A stretch of 56,602 nt of DNA. It comes from Bacteroidaceae bacterium (lineage in GTDB: Bacteria > Bacteroidota > Bacteroidia > Bacteroidales > Bacteroidaceae). The translations under genes and the position numbers were made by a program. Position 1 is the first letter of the stretch; every line of letters starts with the position of its first letter. Shown in pieces: positions 9,397 through 19,974 of the stretch. Where the stretch lies: contig JAFZVW010000065.1 in NCBI GenBank assembly GCA_017617635.1, positions 1 to 56,602 on the forward strand, given 5' to 3'. The notes below the pieces were generated by a model, which did no database searches, was not told where the DNA came from, and was given only the letters and a program-made list of their open reading frames with translations.

Positions 9397-9702
9397 TTAC
9401 CAACTTGCCTTCTTCACACCGGGAATCAGACCTGCCGAAGCCATCTCACGGAACTGAATACGGCTAATACCGAACAGACGGATATAACCCTTTGGACGAC
9501 CGGTAATCTTACAGCGGTTATGCAAACGGATTGGGTTTGCATTGCGAGGGATAGCCTGAAGCTTCTGGGCTGCTTCGTAAGCATCTGCCGGATCACTGTT
9601 AGGATCGTTAACGATCTTCTTCAGCGCAGCACGCTTCTCTGCATAACGGGCAACCAACTTTGCACGCTTTACCTCGCGGGCCTTCATAGATTCTTTTGCC
9701 AT
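9397..9702 (-). CDS. rpsN: 30S ribosomal protein S14 (zinc-free, long type)
   Basis: S14 is part of the small-subunit head. The 101-residue product is the long form: [16 protein letters not shown] start, an insertion around residues 30-55, and the C-terminal [19 protein letters not shown] motif. The four zinc-binding cysteines of the short form are not present. It lies between rplE and rpsH. Confidence 0.97.
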   Translation of the reverse strand: MAKESMKAREVKRAKLVARYAEKRAALKKIVNDPNSDPADAYEAAQKLQAIPRNANPIRLHNRCKITGRPKGYIRLFGISRIQFREMASAGLIPGVKKASW

Positions 9703-9712
9703 AACTTATAAC

Positions 9713-10267
9713 TTAGTTTTTAGCGTTCTTAAAGGGAAGACCGAACTCCTTAAGAAGAGCATAACCCTCCTCGTCAGTCTTAGCCGAAGTAACGAAAGTA
9801 ATGTTCATTCCCAGAATACGATCTATTGTATCAATATTGATCTCAGGGAAGATAATCTGCTCCTGGATACCCAGTGTATAGTTACCACGACCATCAAACT
9901 TACTCTCAATACCCTTGAAGTCACGGATACGAGGCAATGCCACGCGAACCAGTTTCTCCAAGAACTCATACATACGCTCACGACGCAATGTAACCATAAC
10001 GCCGATAGGCATCTTTTTACGTAACTTGAACTGAGCAACATCTTTCTTTGAGATTGTTGCAACAGCCTTCTGACCCGTTATAGCTGTAATTTCGTTGATT
10101 GCAACCTCGATAATCTTCTTATCAGCAGTTGCCATACCGAGACCCTGGTTGATAACAATCTTCTTCAGCACGGGAATCTGCATTGATGAGCTGTAGTTGA
10201 ACTGCTTCATCAGTGCAGGAGCTATACGCTCTGCATATTCTTTCTTAAGGCTTGCTGTATTTGCCAT
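9713..10267 (-). CDS. rplE: 50S ribosomal protein L5
   Basis: L5 binds 5S rRNA and contacts the P-site tRNA. The product, counted from the ATG at 10267 ([15 protein letters not shown]), has 184 residues, the usual length; ten further residues upstream would overlap rplX and are unlikely. Motifs: [35 protein letters not shown] in parts, and [17 protein letters not shown]. Confidence 0.97.
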   Translation of the reverse strand: MANTASLKKEYAERIAPALMKQFNYSSSMQIPVLKKIVINQGLGMATADKKIIEVAINEITAITGQKAVATISKKDVAQFKLRKKMPIGVMVTLRRERMYEFLEKLVRVALPRIRDFKGIESKFDGRGNYTLGIQEQIIFPEINIDTIDRILGMNITFVTSAKTDEEGYALLKEFGLPFKNAKN

Positions 10268-10268
10268 A

Positions 10269-10586
10269 TTAGATTTCCTCTCCGCTCTTTTTAGCATAAC
10301 GGACTAACTTTCCGTCAGCATTCAGTTTTCTACCAATACGAGTAGCCTTGCCTGTCTTAGGATCTACTGGGTTCAGGTTAGAAATATGCAATGGAGCCTC
10401 CATTTCAACAATGCCACCCTGAGGGTTCTTGGCACTTGGCTTTTGGCTCTTCTTAACCTTGTTCACACCCTCGACAATGGCACGCTGCTCTTTAACGAAC
10501 ACCTTCAACACCTTGCCAGACTGACCTTTATTCACGCCAGTATTGACAATTACGGTATCGCCTTTCTTAATGTGTAACTTACTCAT
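10269..10586 (-). CDS. rplX: 50S ribosomal protein L24
   Basis: L24 starts large-subunit assembly by binding the 5' end of 23S rRNA. The 105-residue product has a KOW motif near the N-terminus ([20 protein letters not shown]) and the [14 protein letters not shown] loop. One base separates it from rplE, so the genes are tightly coupled. Confidence 0.97.
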   Translation of the reverse strand: MSKLHIKKGDTVIVNTGVNKGQSGKVLKVFVKEQRAIVEGVNKVKKSQKPSAKNPQGGIVEMEAPLHISNLNPVDPKTGKATRIGRKLNADGKLVRYAKKSGEEI

Positions 10587-10608
10587 TGTACTACTTCGTC
10601 TTTAAATA

Positions 10609-10974
10609 TTAAAGAACCTCAGGTGCCAGTGAAACGACCTTCATGTTTGCTGCACGAAGTTCACGAGCAACAGGACCAAATATACGGCTACCACGCAACT
10701 CGCCTGCATTGTTCAACAGGACACATGCGTTATCATCAAAGCGAATGTATGAACCATCTGCACGACGAACCTCTTTCTTGGTACGCACAATCAAGGCCTT
10801 AGATACTGCACCTTTCTTAACATCACTGGTGGGGATTGCACTCTGCACTGCGACTACAATCACATCACCCACAGAAGCATAGCGGCGACGAGTACCACCC
10901 AGCACACGGATGCACTTTGCCTCCTTTGCACCGCTGTTGTCCGCTACTACTAATCTAGATTCTGCCTGTATCAT
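10609..10974 (-). CDS. rplN: 50S ribosomal protein L14
   Basis: L14 forms an intersubunit bridge. The 121-residue product begins [19 protein letters not shown] and ends with [19 protein letters not shown], both standard. It has the typical [11 protein letters not shown] and [18 protein letters not shown] motifs. The start lies two bases after the rpsQ stop. Confidence 0.98.
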   Translation of the reverse strand: MIQAESRLVVADNSGAKEAKCIRVLGGTRRRYASVGDVIVVAVQSAIPTSDVKKGAVSKALIVRTKKEVRRADGSYIRFDDNACVLLNNAGELRGSRIFGPVARELRAANMKVVSLAPEVL

Positions 10975-10976
10975 TT

Positions 10977-11234
10977 TTACTTAGCTCTTTCTACGATTTC
11001 TACTACTCTCCATCTCTTTGTCTTACTCAGAGGACGAGTCTCGATAATCAGAACCGTATCACCTTTGTGGCAATCGTTCTTCTCGTCATGAGCATGGTAC
11101 TTTTTCGTTTTATTAACGAACTTACCATAAATAGGGTGCTTTTCCTTGAACTTGGCAGCTACAACGATGGTCTTATCCATCTTCTCACTGACAACAACAC
11201 CCATACGAGTTTTTCTTAAATTTCTTGCTTCCAT
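10977..11234 (-). CDS. rpsQ: 30S ribosomal protein S17
   Basis: S17 binds the 5' domain of 16S rRNA. The 85-residue OB-fold protein shows [19 protein letters not shown], the [18 protein letters not shown] motif and [16 protein letters not shown]. Normal length. Located between rpmC and rplN. Confidence 0.97.
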   Translation of the reverse strand: MEARNLRKTRMGVVVSEKMDKTIVVAAKFKEKHPIYGKFVNKTKKYHAHDEKNDCHKGDTVLIIETRPLSKTKRWRVVEIVERAK

Positions 11235-11249
11235 ATCTTGGAGTACATT

Positions 11250-11444
11250 TTACTTGTTTAACTCTTTCTGACGCAGAACTGTCTTCATGCGAGCAATATT
11301 ACGACGCGTAGCCTTTATCAGAGAGTTATTCTCCAGAGGAGCAACAGCATGATTCAGTTTCATCTGATTGTAGCTGGCAACCTCTGTCTGGATGCGTTCT
11401 GCCAAGTCAGCAGCAGACATCTTGTTTATTTCTGCAATCTTCAT
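11250..11444 (-). CDS. rpmC: 50S ribosomal protein L29
   Basis: L29 lies at the peptide exit tunnel, next to the docking site of trigger factor and SRP. The 64-residue, two-helix product begins MKIAEINKMSAADLAERI and has the IKATRRNIARMKTVLRQKE helix. It sits between rplP and rpsQ as usual. Confidence 0.96.
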   Translation of the reverse strand: MKIAEINKMSAADLAERIQTEVASYNQMKLNHAVAPLENNSLIKATRRNIARMKTVLRQKELNK

Positions 11445-11450
11445 ATCCTA

Positions 11451-11876
11451 TCAAGCGTTTTTGTCGTAATCTCTTCTTACAATAAACTTAGTCGTTACAG
11501 GAAGCTTCTGAGCCGCCAGGCGCAAAGCCTCCTTTGCTATATCGTAGCTTACGCCCTCGATTTCAAAGATGATTCTACCTGGTGTGATAGGGAATACATA
11601 TCCTACAGGATCACCCTTACCCTTACCCATTCGCACATCAGCAGGCTTCTTTGTGATTGGCTTGTCAGGGAAGATACGAATCCAACTTTGACCCTCACGC
11701 TGCATATAACGAGTCATAGCTACACGAGCTGCCTCAATCTGGCGGGCAGTAATCCAGTGAGTCTCCAGACTCTTTATGCCGAAACTGCCGAATGCCAGCT
11801 GATTGCCACGCTGAGCATTACCCTTACGGGCATTCTTTTGTGGCCTTCTGTATTTGGTTCTTTTTGGTTGTAACAT
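11451..11876 (-). CDS. rplP: 50S ribosomal protein L16
   Basis: L16 shapes the A-site region of the large subunit. The 141-residue product starts [20 protein letters not shown] and carries [23 protein letters not shown] (in two parts) and [14 protein letters not shown]. Normal length. Located directly after rpsC. Confidence 0.98.
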   Translation of the reverse strand: MLQPKRTKYRRPQKNARKGNAQRGNQLAFGSFGIKSLETHWITARQIEAARVAMTRYMQREGQSWIRIFPDKPITKKPADVRMGKGKGDPVGYVFPITPGRIIFEIEGVSYDIAKEALRLAAQKLPVTTKFIVRRDYDKNA

Positions 11877-11889
11877 TTTACCTCAGTTT

Positions 11890-12621
11890 TTAACGGTTGT
11901 TGTTCTTCTTGCGACGGAAATTCTTGCCACCGCCGTTGCCACCGAAACCACGACCCTGCTCCTTAGCCTGTGAGAAATTGGGGGCCAAGTCCTTTTTACC
12001 GTAAACCTCGCCACGGCAAATCCAAACCTTAATACCCAGCAATCCAACCTTTGTCAAAGCCTCAGTCTTGCAGTAGTCGATATCAGCACGCAGAGTGTGC
12101 AGAGGCGTACGACCTTCCTTAAACATCTCGCTACGTGCGATTTCGGCACCATTCAAACGACCACTTATCAATACCTTGATACCCTCTGCACCAGCACGCA
12201 TTGTGTTGGCAATTGCCATTTTAATGGCACGACGGTATGCAATTTTTCCCTCAACCTGGCGAGCAATATTGTTGCCAACAATTGTTGCATCCAGTTCAGG
12301 CTTTCTTACCTCGAAGATATTAATCTGAATATCCTTGTCAGTAACTTTTCTCAGTTCTTCCTTCAGTTTGTCAACCTTTTCGCCACCCTTACCAATGATC
12401 AATCCAGGACGGGCAGTGCACACCGTGATGGTAACCATCTTAAGAGTGCGCTCGATGACAATACGGGAAATGCTGGCGTCACCCAAACGGGCACCAAGAT
12501 ACTTACGGATCTTACTATCCTCGAGAATAGTGTCACCATAGTTCTTTCCGCCAAACCAATTTGAATCCCAACCGCGGACAATGCCCAGACGATTGCTTAT
12601 AGGATTAACTTTCTGTCCCAT
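11890..12621 (-). CDS. rpsC: 30S ribosomal protein S3
   Basis: S3 forms part of the mRNA entry helicase. The 243-residue product begins [20 protein letters not shown], has a KH domain with the [14 protein letters not shown] loop, and the C-terminal S3 domain ([25 protein letters not shown]). The Gly/Lys/Arg/Asn-rich tail is typical of Bacteroidetes S3. Confidence 0.98.
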   Translation of the reverse strand: MGQKVNPISNRLGIVRGWDSNWFGGKNYGDTILEDSKIRKYLGARLGDASISRIVIERTLKMVTITVCTARPGLIIGKGGEKVDKLKEELRKVTDKDIQINIFEVRKPELDATIVGNNIARQVEGKIAYRRAIKMAIANTMRAGAEGIKVLISGRLNGAEIARSEMFKEGRTPLHTLRADIDYCKTEALTKVGLLGIKVWICRGEVYGKKDLAPNFSQAKEQGRGFGGNGGGKNFRRKKNNNR

Positions 12622-12642
12622 GTGTTTGTTTACTCTTCTAAA

Positions 12643-13038
12643 TTAATCATTTTTTGTGTCAACGAACAGAGTGATATGGTTGGAACGCTTACGAATCCTA
12701 TAACCACGACCCTGAGGAGCCGGTCTCATACGCTTGAGAGTAGCACCTTCGTTTACAAATATCTTGGTGATATACAATTCACCATCCTCAGCTTTACGCC
12801 CGTTCTTCTGCTCCCAGTTGGCAATGGCAGAGCGGAGCAGTTTCTCAACATCCGCACTTGCAGCCTTGGCACAGAATTTCAAAGTACCCAAAGCCCTGTT
12901 AACCTCCATACCACGAACCAGATCGACAACATATCGCATCTTACGGGGTGAAGAAGGACAGTTCTGCAACTTGGCAAAACTCTGAGCCTTACGTGCTTCC
13001 TTTCTTGCGTCAGCAGCTAATTTCTTTCTTTTTCCCAT
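12643..13038 (-). CDS. rplV: 50S ribosomal protein L22
   Basis: L22 lines the exit tunnel; its loop is a site of macrolide resistance changes. The 131-residue product shows [20 protein letters not shown] and the tunnel loop and tail [21 protein letters not shown]. No obvious insertion or deletion in the loop. It lies between rpsS and rpsC. Confidence 0.97.
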   Translation of the reverse strand: MGKRKKLAADARKEARKAQSFAKLQNCPSSPRKMRYVVDLVRGMEVNRALGTLKFCAKAASADVEKLLRSAIANWEQKNGRKAEDGELYITKIFVNEGATLKRMRPAPQGRGYRIRKRSNHITLFVDTKND

Positions 13039-13072
13039 TATATTTACTAGTTTTTAACGGTGTTGGTCCTGC

Positions 13073-13342
13073 TTATTTCTTCTTCTTATCACCATGACCG
13101 CCAAACTTACGGGTTGGAGCGAACTCTCCCAACTTATGGCCTACCATGTTCTCAGTCACATAAACAGGAATGAATTTGTTGCCATTATGAACAGCAACAG
13201 TGTGTCCTACGAAATCAGGAGAGATCATAGAAGCGCGTGCCCAAGTCTTGACAACGTTCTTCTTGCCACTCTCATTCATGGCGAGAATCTTCTTCTCGAG
13301 ATTTACCTCAATATATGGACCTTTCTTTAATGAACGACTCAT
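13073..13342 (-). CDS. rpsS: 30S ribosomal protein S19
   Basis: S19 pairs with S13 in the head. The 89-residue product begins [19 protein letters not shown] and has the signature [16 protein letters not shown]. Normal length. It lies between rplB and rplV. Confidence 0.98.
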   Translation of the reverse strand: MSRSLKKGPYIEVNLEKKILAMNESGKKNVVKTWARASMISPDFVGHTVAVHNGNKFIPVYVTENMVGHKLGEFAPTRKFGGHGDKKKK

Positions 13343-13371
13343 AATATATTTACGCTGTTAACTTGAGTTTA

Positions 13372-14199
13372 TTACTTCTTATTAGCTCTCTCGATAATAT
13401 ACTTGTTGCTCTGCTTCTTAGGAGCACGAGTCTTGAGACCCTTTGCATACAAGCCCTTACGCGAACGCGGGTGACCACCTGACTGACGGCCTTCACCACC
13501 ACCCATTGGATGATCATGAGGATTCATGACAACACCACGGTTGTGAGGACGACGCCCCAGCCAACGGCTACGACCGGCTTTACCTGAAGACTCCAGAGCG
13601 TGATCACTATTGCCGACGCTACCGACTGTAGCCTTACATGCACTAAGAATTTTGCGGGTTTCACCAGAAGGCAACTTTATAACACAGTAACGACCCTCAC
13701 GGGAAGTCAACTGAGCGAAATTACCTGCCGAACGAACCAACATGGCACCCTGACCCGGGCGCAACTCAATGTTATGTATTACAGTACCCACTGGAATGTT
13801 CTGCAAAGGCAGGGCATTGCCAACTTCGGGAGCTGCTTCGGCACCACTCATAAGCGTCATGCCTACCGTCAGACCGTTGGGAGCAATAATATAACGTTTT
13901 TCACCATCAGCATAGAAAAGAAGGGCGATACGAGCCGAACGGTTCGGATCGTACTCGATAGTCTTCACCACTGCTGGAACACCATCCTTCTCACGCTTGA
14001 AATCGATAAAGCGATACTTCTGTCGGTGACCACCGCCAATATAGCGCATAGTCATCTTACCGGTATTATTGCGACCACCAGAAGAGCGCTTACCGTAAAC
14101 GAGAGACTTTTCAGGTACCGATGCAGTAATCTCCTCGAAGGTACCTATAATCTTGTGTCTTTGGCCCGGTGTTGTGGGCTTTAATTTACGTACTGCCAT
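13372..14199 (-). CDS. rplB: 50S ribosomal protein L2
   Basis: L2 is needed for subunit joining and sits near the peptidyl transferase centre. The 275-residue product starts [16 protein letters not shown] and shows the conserved [19 protein letters not shown] and the C-terminal histidine loop [15 protein letters not shown]. Normal length. Located between rplW and rpsS. Confidence 0.98.
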   Translation of the reverse strand: MAVRKLKPTTPGQRHKIIGTFEEITASVPEKSLVYGKRSSGGRNNTGKMTMRYIGGGHRQKYRFIDFKREKDGVPAVVKTIEYDPNRSARIALLFYADGEKRYIIAPNGLTVGMTLMSGAEAAPEVGNALPLQNIPVGTVIHNIELRPGQGAMLVRSAGNFAQLTSREGRYCVIKLPSGETRKILSACKATVGSVGNSDHALESSGKAGRSRWLGRRPHNRGVVMNPHDHPMGGGEGRQSGGHPRSRKGLYAKGLKTRAPKKQSNKYIIERANKK

Positions 14200-14205
14200 C
14201 TCTTA

Positions 14206-14496
14206 TTAAATGTTGCTATAAAAATCAATCACATCACCCTCCTTCAGGGTAACGATAGCCTTCTTGAAGGAATTAGAGCGGCCCTTGATCAAGCCTGCCT
14301 TTGTGTAACGGCTCTTATTTTTACCAGCATAAATGCAAGTATTAATATCAGTTACAGTTACATTATAGCGCTCCTCTATCTCCTTCTTGAGTTCAACCTT
14401 GTTTGCCTCAGGACGCACGATGAAGCCGAACTTGTTCTGCTTCTCTGTGATATTGGTCATCTTCTCAGTGACCAGAGGTTTAATTATATATGCCAT
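14206..14496 (-). CDS. rplW: 50S ribosomal protein L23
   Basis: L23 is the main docking site for trigger factor at the tunnel exit. The 96-residue product starts MAYIIKPLVTEKMT and has the motif NKFGFIVRPEANKVELKKEIE and a basic hairpin GKNKSRYTKAGLIKGRSNS. Normal length, in S10-operon order. Confidence 0.97.
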   Translation of the reverse strand: MAYIIKPLVTEKMTNITEKQNKFGFIVRPEANKVELKKEIEERYNVTVTDINTCIYAGKNKSRYTKAGLIKGRSNSFKKAIVTLKEGDVIDFYSNI

Positions 14497-14509
14497 TTCT
14501 CAGACTCCT

Positions 14510-15139
14510 TTACTTGTTAAGGTTAGCATCAATAACAGGCAGAGCACTCTCCTCCAACACAACTACATCAGCATTCAATACAGAATAAGTATTGAGCAAT
14601 GCAGCAGTGCTTGTTGCGATGCTCTTCACGTTACGGGCTGACAAATATACCGCTTTATCAGCTGCCGGAGTCACAACCAAAGCTTTCTTGTCAGCGATGT
14701 TAAGATTTTTTAACAACTCCAACATGGACTTTGTTTTTGCGACCTCGAATGTAAAGTCCTCGACAACAATAATTGCATTTTCCTGAGCCTTGTATGTCAA
14801 TGCACTTTTACGAGCCAGCTGGCGAAGCTTCTTGTTCAGTTTGAATCCATAATTACGTGGTTTAGGACCAAACACGCGTGCACCGCCAACCAGCACTGGG
14901 CTGTTGATATCACCACGACGTGCACCGCCACCACCTTTCTGGCGACCCAACTTGCGTGTTGAGCCACTCATTTCACTTCTTTCCTTGGTCTTTGCAGTTC
15001 CCTGTCGACGATTAGCCATTATCAGCTTCACATCCAGGTAAATTGCATGGTCGTTGGGCTCGATAGCATAGATAGCATCGTTGAGCACCACTGTACGGCC
15101 AGTTGCCTGACCTTTGATATTCAGAACCTTTGCTTCCAT
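14510..15139 (-). CDS. rplD: 50S ribosomal protein L4
   Basis: L4 reaches into the exit tunnel and in E. coli represses the S10 operon. The 209-residue product has the extended tunnel loop [20 protein letters not shown] followed by [21 protein letters not shown] (in parts), the globular domain and a C-terminal [13 protein letters not shown] stretch. One base separates it from rplC. Confidence 0.97.
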   Translation of the reverse strand: MEAKVLNIKGQATGRTVVLNDAIYAIEPNDHAIYLDVKLIMANRRQGTAKTKERSEMSGSTRKLGRQKGGGGARRGDINSPVLVGGARVFGPKPRNYGFKLNKKLRQLARKSALTYKAQENAIIVVEDFTFEVAKTKSMLELLKNLNIADKKALVVTPAADKAVYLSARNVKSIATSTAALLNTYSVLNADVVVLEESALPVIDANLNK

Positions 15140-15140
15140 A

Positions 15141-15758
15141 TTACTTTACTACGCTAACGATTGAACCTTTATAACCTGGCACACTACCCTTGATCAGGAG
15201 AAGATTGTGCTCAGGAATTACCTTTAACACCTGCAAGTTGTGAGTTGTAACACGGGCATTACCCATCTGACCTCCCATACGCATTCCCTTGAATACCTTT
15301 GCGGGATATGAACATGCACCGATAGAACCGGGCTTGCGCAGACGGTCATCCTGACCATGTGTAGACTGACCTATACCACCGAATCCATGACGCTTTACAA
15401 CACCCTGGAAACCTTTACCCTTGCTGGTACCGATAACATCTACATACTGAGCATCTGCAAAGATGTCTACAGTGACTGTATCACCCAGATTCAACTCACC
15501 ATCAAAATCTGTGAACTCGGCCAAGTGGCGCTTGGGAGTGGTACCAGCCTTCTTGAAATGACCCTGCATTGGAGCAGAAGTATTCTTCTCCTTTGCCTCG
15601 TCATAACCAAGTTGAACGGCACTATAGCCATCCTTCTCTACTGACTTAATCTGGGTAACCACGCAAGGACCAACTTCGATAACAGTGCACGGTACATTCT
15701 TACCGTCGGCACTGAAAACGGATGTCATTCCGATTTTCTTTCCTAATAATCCTGGCAT
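15141..15758 (-). CDS. rplC: 50S ribosomal protein L3
   Basis: L3 starts large-subunit assembly and reaches toward the peptidyl transferase centre. The 205-residue product begins [15 protein letters not shown] and carries the signature [15 protein letters not shown] plus [20 protein letters not shown]. Normal length. Located between rpsJ and rplD. Confidence 0.98.
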   Translation of the reverse strand: MPGLLGKKIGMTSVFSADGKNVPCTVIEVGPCVVTQIKSVEKDGYSAVQLGYDEAKEKNTSAPMQGHFKKAGTTPKRHLAEFTDFDGELNLGDTVTVDIFADAQYVDVIGTSKGKGFQGVVKRHGFGGIGQSTHGQDDRLRKPGSIGACSYPAKVFKGMRMGGQMGNARVTTHNLQVLKVIPEHNLLLIKGSVPGYKGSIVSVVK

Positions 15759-15796
15759 TTCAGTTTGATTAATTGTTATTAATATTTTTATTCTAA

Positions 15797-16102
15797 TTAC
15801 ACCTTGATTTCTACCTCAACGCCACTGGGAAGCTCCAACTTCATCAAAGCATCAACAGTCTTTTCATTGCTTGAGTAGATATCAATCAGACGCTTGTATG
15901 CACACAACTGGAACTGTTCACGGCTTTTCTTGTTAACGAAAGTAGAACGGTTAACAGTGAAAATACGCTTGTGAGTTGGCAGAGGTATAGGACCGCTGAC
16001 AATAGCACCAGTAATTTTTACCGTCTTTACAATTTTTTCTGCTGACTTGTCAACCAGCATGTGGTCGTAACTCTTCAGCTTAATACGAATTTTCTGACTC
16101 AT
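15797..16102 (-). CDS. rpsJ: 30S ribosomal protein S10
   Basis: S10 is a head protein of the small subunit and, as NusE, a transcription antitermination factor. I take the ATG at 16102 ([16 protein letters not shown]), giving 101 residues, the usual length; 15 residues upstream in frame are atypical. The signature [20 protein letters not shown] is present. It lies downstream of fusA, joining the str and S10 operons. Confidence 0.97.
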   Translation of the reverse strand: MSQKIRIKLKSYDHMLVDKSAEKIVKTVKITGAIVSGPIPLPTHKRIFTVNRSTFVNKKSREQFQLCAYKRLIDIYSSNEKTVDALMKLELPSGVEVEIKV

Positions 16103-16200
16103 CTTCCAGATTTTTCTTTTATATTTTTCAAACATTAATTGAAGCAAGGAAGCTCCTGAAGAGTCATTTGCTCAGAAGCCGTCCTCACTCCCAATCCTCA

Positions 16201-18318
16201 TTATAACAAATCAGCACGACCCTTCATCTCCTCCAACACAGCCTTGGCCACGCCAGTGCTTACCGGAGCATGATGATCATAAGTCATTGAACTTGTTGCA
16301 CGGCCCGAGGTAATAGTACGCAAGGCCGTTACATAACCAAACATTTCAGCCAGAGGAACCATAGCCTTGACCAAACGGGCGCCAGTACGTGTGGTATCCA
16401 TACCCTCAACTTGGCCACGACGTTTGTTCAAGTCACCGATTACATCACCCATATTCTCTTCAGGTGTAACAACCTCAAGCTTCATAATAGGCTCCATCAA
16501 TACAGGCTTGGCCTTTGCACAACATGCCTTATAGGCCATCTGAGCTGCAATTTCAAATGACAACTGATCCGAGTCAACCGGATGGAAGCTACCATCCTGC
16601 AGCTCAACCTTCAGACTATCCATCGGAAAACCCCCCAGCACGCCATTTTTCATAGCAGCTTCAAAACCCTTTTGTACAGAAGGTATAAACTCCTTAGGAA
16701 TATTACCTCCGGTTACGCTATTTACAAATTGCAGAGGAGTTTCCTTGTAGTCCTCATCACGTGGACCGACATTAACAATAATGTCAGCAAACTTACCACG
16801 GCCACCAGACTGCTTCTTGTAAACCTCACGATGATTAACAGTTGTTGTAATTGCCTCTTTATAGTTAACCTGTGGCTTACCCTGATTACACTCAACCTTG
16901 AACTCACGCTTCAGACGGTCGATAATGATGTCCAAGTGGAGCTCACCCATACCGCTAATGACTGTCTGACCGCTCTGCTCGTCAGTCTTAACAGTGAAGG
17001 TAGGATCTTCCTCAGCCAGCTTGGCCAAACCATTAGACAACTTGTCAAGATCCTTCTGAGTCTTGGGCTCTACAGCAATACCGATAACGGGATCCGGGAA
17101 ATCCATAGACTCCAGAACAATTGGAGCATCTTCGTCACACAATGTGTCGCCGGTATGAATATCCTTGAAACCGACACCTGCACCGATATCACCAGCACCA
17201 ACAACCTCAACAGGGTTCTGATGGTTAGAATGCATCTGGAACAGGCGGCTGACACGTTCTTTCTTGCCACTACGTACATTGTAGATATAGGAACCAGCCT
17301 CAATCTTACCTGAATATACACGGAAGAATGTCAGACGTCCAACATATGGGTCAGTTGCAATCTTGAAAGCCAAAGCTGCAGTCTTCTCATCCTCACTTGG
17401 CTTACGGTCCTCCTCCTCATTAGTGTCAGGATTTGTACCGACAATGTTAGGAGTATCCAGTGGAGAAGGCAAGAACATACATACATAGTCCAACAATGTC
17501 TGTACACCCTTATTCTTAAAGCTTGAACCGCAAGTCATAGGAACCAGATCCAAAGCCAGAGTTCCTTTGCGGATAGCAGCAATCATCTCCTCTTCAGTGA
17601 TGCTGTCAGGATCTTCAAAGAATTTCTCCATCAAAGTTTCGTCCTGCTCAGCAGCCTGTTCAATCAACTTTGCACGCCATTCCTCACACTCTGCCTTCAT
17701 ATCAGCCGGAATATCCTCAACAGAATACTCAGCACCCATGGTTTCATCGTGCCACAGAATAGCCTTCATCTTAATCAGGTCAACAATCCCCTTGAAAGTT
17801 TCCTCTGCACCGATAGGCACACTCAAAACAGCAGGATTAGCACCCAAAACAGCCTTCATCTGACGGACAACCTCAAAGAAGTCTGCGCCGGAACGGTCCA
17901 TTTTGTTCACGTAGCCGATACGCGGAACATTATACTTGTCTGCCTGACGCCATACAGTCTCGGACTGAGGTTCAACGCCACCTACTGCACAATATGTAGC
18001 AACGGCACCGTCAAGCACGCGCAGAGAACGCTCCACTTCAGCCGTGAAGTCAACGTGTCCCGGAGTGTCAATCAAGTTGAACTTGTACTTTGTGTTGTTA
18101 TATGTCCAATAAGCTGTTGTAGCAGCACTGGTAATAGTAATACCACGCTCTTGCTCCTGAGCCATCCAGTCCATGGTAGCAGCACCCTCGTGCACCTCAC
18201 CTATCTTGTGAGTCTTGCCTGTATAGAACAATATACGCTCCGAGGTAGTTGTCTTACCGGCATCGATGTGAGCCATAATACCGATATTTCGCGTCAAATG
18301 AAGATCTTGCTTAGCCAT
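16201..18318 (-). CDS. fusA: Elongation factor G
   Basis: EF-G drives translocation and, with RRF, ribosome recycling. The 705-residue product has the G1 motif AHIDAGKTT (residues 16-24), the switch-I RGITI element, G3 DTPGH and G4 NKMD, followed by domains II-V with GMGELHLDI near residue 470. Length and motifs match canonical EF-G. It follows rpsG by 28 bases. No tuf gene is next to it, unlike the E. coli str operon. Confidence 0.98.
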   Translation of the reverse strand: MAKQDLHLTRNIGIMAHIDAGKTTTSERILFYTGKTHKIGEVHEGAATMDWMAQEQERGITITSAATTAYWTYNNTKYKFNLIDTPGHVDFTAEVERSLRVLDGAVATYCAVGGVEPQSETVWRQADKYNVPRIGYVNKMDRSGADFFEVVRQMKAVLGANPAVLSVPIGAEETFKGIVDLIKMKAILWHDETMGAEYSVEDIPADMKAECEEWRAKLIEQAAEQDETLMEKFFEDPDSITEEEMIAAIRKGTLALDLVPMTCGSSFKNKGVQTLLDYVCMFLPSPLDTPNIVGTNPDTNEEEDRKPSEDEKTAALAFKIATDPYVGRLTFFRVYSGKIEAGSYIYNVRSGKKERVSRLFQMHSNHQNPVEVVGAGDIGAGVGFKDIHTGDTLCDEDAPIVLESMDFPDPVIGIAVEPKTQKDLDKLSNGLAKLAEEDPTFTVKTDEQSGQTVISGMGELHLDIIIDRLKREFKVECNQGKPQVNYKEAITTTVNHREVYKKQSGGRGKFADIIVNVGPRDEDYKETPLQFVNSVTGGNIPKEFIPSVQKGFEAAMKNGVLGGFPMDSLKVELQDGSFHPVDSDQLSFEIAAQMAYKACCAKAKPVLMEPIMKLEVVTPEENMGDVIGDLNKRRGQVEGMDTTRTGARLVKAMVPLAEMFGYVTALRTITSGRATSSMTYDHHAPVSTGVAKAVLEEMKGRADLL

Positions 18319-18346
18319 ATTCGTAATTATGAATTTAAATTATGAA

Positions 18347-18823
18347 TTAGAAGCGGAAATGAGCAAAAGCCCGGTTAGCTTCTGCCATTCGGTGCATATC
18401 CTCCTTACGCTTGAAAGCACCACCCTGCTCGTTGTATGCATCCTGAATTTCAGCAGCCAGTTTGTCTGCCATGGTCTTACCGCCACGCTTACGGGCAAAC
18501 TGAATCATATTCTTCATACTTACACTCTCCTTACGGTCTGCACGGATCTCTGTAGGAACCTGGAATGTAGCGCCACCAATACGACGGCTCTTTACCTCAA
18601 CCTGAGGAGTAATCTTATCCAAAGCTTCCTTCCAAATCTGCAAAGCAGGCTTTTCCTCGCTCTGCATCTTAGTAGCAACGATATCCAATGCATGGTAGAA
18701 GATGTCATAGGAAATACTCTTCTTGCCATCATACATCAGATGGTTCACAAACTTTGAAACCTTCACATCACCGAACTTTGGATCGGGAAGGATAATTCTC
18801 TTTTTTGGTTTAGCTTTACGCAT
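18347..18823 (-). CDS. rpsG: 30S ribosomal protein S7
   Basis: S7 organises the head of the small subunit at the E site. The 158-residue product starts [19 protein letters not shown] and shows [14 protein letters not shown] and the [17 protein letters not shown] signature region. Normal length. It lies between rpsL and fusA, 122 bases after rpsL. Confidence 0.98.
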   Translation of the reverse strand: MRKAKPKKRIILPDPKFGDVKVSKFVNHLMYDGKKSISYDIFYHALDIVATKMQSEEKPALQIWKEALDKITPQVEVKSRRIGGATFQVPTEIRADRKESVSMKNMIQFARKRGGKTMADKLAAEIQDAYNEQGGAFKRKEDMHRMAEANRAFAHFRF

Positions 18824-18945
18824 TTTCTTAAACTTTGTTTAGTGTTCAGGCTTGCATCCTGCCTATCTTTACTTCAACTACCGCCTCTGCAGTGTTTACT
18901 CAAGATCTTAGTTCTGCAACACCAAAACGGATTTGTTTCTTAATT

Positions 18946-19326
18946 TTACTTCTTTGCCTTTGGACGTTTAGCACCATATTTGCTGCGACGCTGTGTACGG
19001 TTAGCGACACCAGCTGTATCCAAAGTACCACGGACGATGTGGTAACGAACACCAGGAAGATCCTTTACACGGCCGCCACGCACCAGCACAATACTGTGCT
19101 CCTGCAGGTTATGACCCTCTCCCGGAATGTAACTGTTGACCTCCTTCGAGTTTGTCAGACGAACACGGGCTACCTTACGCATAGCCGAATTAGGCTTCTT
19201 AGGTGTTGTGGTATAAACACGAACACATACGCCACGACGCTGAGGACAGCAGTCCAAAGCAGGGCTCTTGCTCTTGTCTACCAACACCGCACGGCCTTTT
19301 CTTACCAATTGTTGAATTGTAGGCAT
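18946..19326 (-). CDS. rpsL: 30S ribosomal protein S12
   Basis: S12 sits in the decoding centre. The 126-residue product starts [12 protein letters not shown] and has [18 protein letters not shown] and [13 protein letters not shown]. Both lysines whose change gives streptomycin resistance in other bacteria (in PKKPNS and GRVKDLPG) are the sensitive wild-type residues. It is the first gene of the long ribosomal run, with a promoter and a short structured leader upstream. Confidence 0.98.
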   Translation of the reverse strand: MPTIQQLVRKGRAVLVDKSKSPALDCCPQRRGVCVRVYTTTPKKPNSAMRKVARVRLTNSKEVNSYIPGEGHNLQEHSIVLVRGGRVKDLPGVRYHIVRGTLDTAGVANRTQRRSKYGAKRPKAKK

Positions 19327-19372
19327 TTTGTTTTTGTTTTTATATTATTAATTATGTATACACGATTCAACG

Positions 19373-19387
19373 GGGCATACTATGCCC
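19373..19387 (-). promoter_or_regulatory. Perfect inverted repeat at the 5' end of the rpsL leader
   Basis: The leader between the predicted start (about 19393) and the rpsL ATG (19326) opens with GGGCATAGTATGCCC, an inverted repeat symmetrical around the central G. In RNA it would form a 5-bp hairpin within the first ~20 bases. It could protect the 5' end or bind a ribosomal protein; the sequence alone does not decide. Confidence 0.45.
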
Positions 19388-19397
19388 ATTCGGGGCG

Positions 19398-19405
19398 CAA
19401 AGTTA
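19398..19405 (-). promoter_or_regulatory. -7 promoter element of the ribosomal operon
   Basis: TAACTTTG on the minus strand matches the Bacteroidetes -7 element, about 70 bases upstream of the rpsL ATG. No TTTG is found at the normal -33 distance. This is the only plausible promoter I see for the whole 18-kb operon. Confidence 0.55.
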
Positions 19406-19421
19406 CGACAATTATTCGAAA

Positions 19422-19458
19422 ACGCGAGCCTGATTCATAATAGAAATCCGTCTCGCGT
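19422..19458 (-). terminator. Possible terminator of the yqeY-like gene
   Basis: On the minus strand ACGCGAG (19452-19458) pairs with CTCGCGT (19422-19428), and TTTTC follows. The loop is long (23 bases), so the call is weak. It would insulate the upstream gene from the rpsL promoter directly downstream. Confidence 0.35.
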
Positions 19459-19506
19459 CCTCAGAAAATTGATAATTTAAGTTTTTTTAACTCTTATTGG
19501 CTCTTT

Positions 19507-19953
19507 TTATGACAGCAGTTCGCGCACCTTAGCACTAATCGCCTTGCCCTCGGCACGACCTGCAAGCCGTTTAGAGGCTACCCCCATAACCTTACCCATC
19601 TCCTTGGCAGACGAAGCCCCGACCTCGGCAATTATGACCTTCAGCTCCGATATCAGTTCCTCGTCAGACAAAGCCTTGGGCAAATATGCCTCAATCGCCG
19701 CAACCTGAGCCAACTCTTCCTCGGCCAGATCTTCGCGCCCCTGCTCCTTGTACAAAGCGGCAGTATCCTTGCCCTGCTTAACTAACTTTGCCAAAATCTT
19801 AAGAGCAGTCTCATCACTCAATTCGTCGCCTGCACCAGGTGCCGTCTTTGCCTCAATAAAATACTTCTTCACATTTCTCAATGCCATAAGACGAGCCTTG
19901 TCCTTCGCCTTCATAGCTTCCACAATATCGTGGCTAATCAAATCAAATAACAT
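19507..19953 (-). CDS. GatB/YqeY domain protein
   Basis: A 148-residue, helical protein of the YqeY family: MLFDLISHDIVEAMKAKDKARLMALRN start, a central ETALKILAKLVKQGKDTAALY stretch and a C-terminal EMGKVMGVASKRLAGRAEGK segment with the family-typical lysines. The domain is related to the tRNA-binding tail of the GatB subunit of amidotransferases; the free protein has no settled function. It lies 21 bases after the barrel protein gene and may be co-transcribed with it. Confidence 0.9.
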   Translation of the reverse strand: MLFDLISHDIVEAMKAKDKARLMALRNVKKYFIEAKTAPGAGDELSDETALKILAKLVKQGKDTAALYKEQGREDLAEEELAQVAAIEAYLPKALSDEELISELKVIIAEVGASSAKEMGKVMGVASKRLAGRAEGKAISAKVRELLS

Positions 19954-19974
19954 GTTATAATAATTTAATGATAC

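Noticed and set aside
16630-16640. Run of six C in fusA as a possible switch tract
   Set aside because: Too short, inside an essential gene, and the frame is intact.
16582-17313. Plus-strand open frame of 243 codons opposite fusA
   Set aside because: It is antisense to conserved EF-G codons, has no family resemblance, promoter or start context; it reflects the codon use of fusA.
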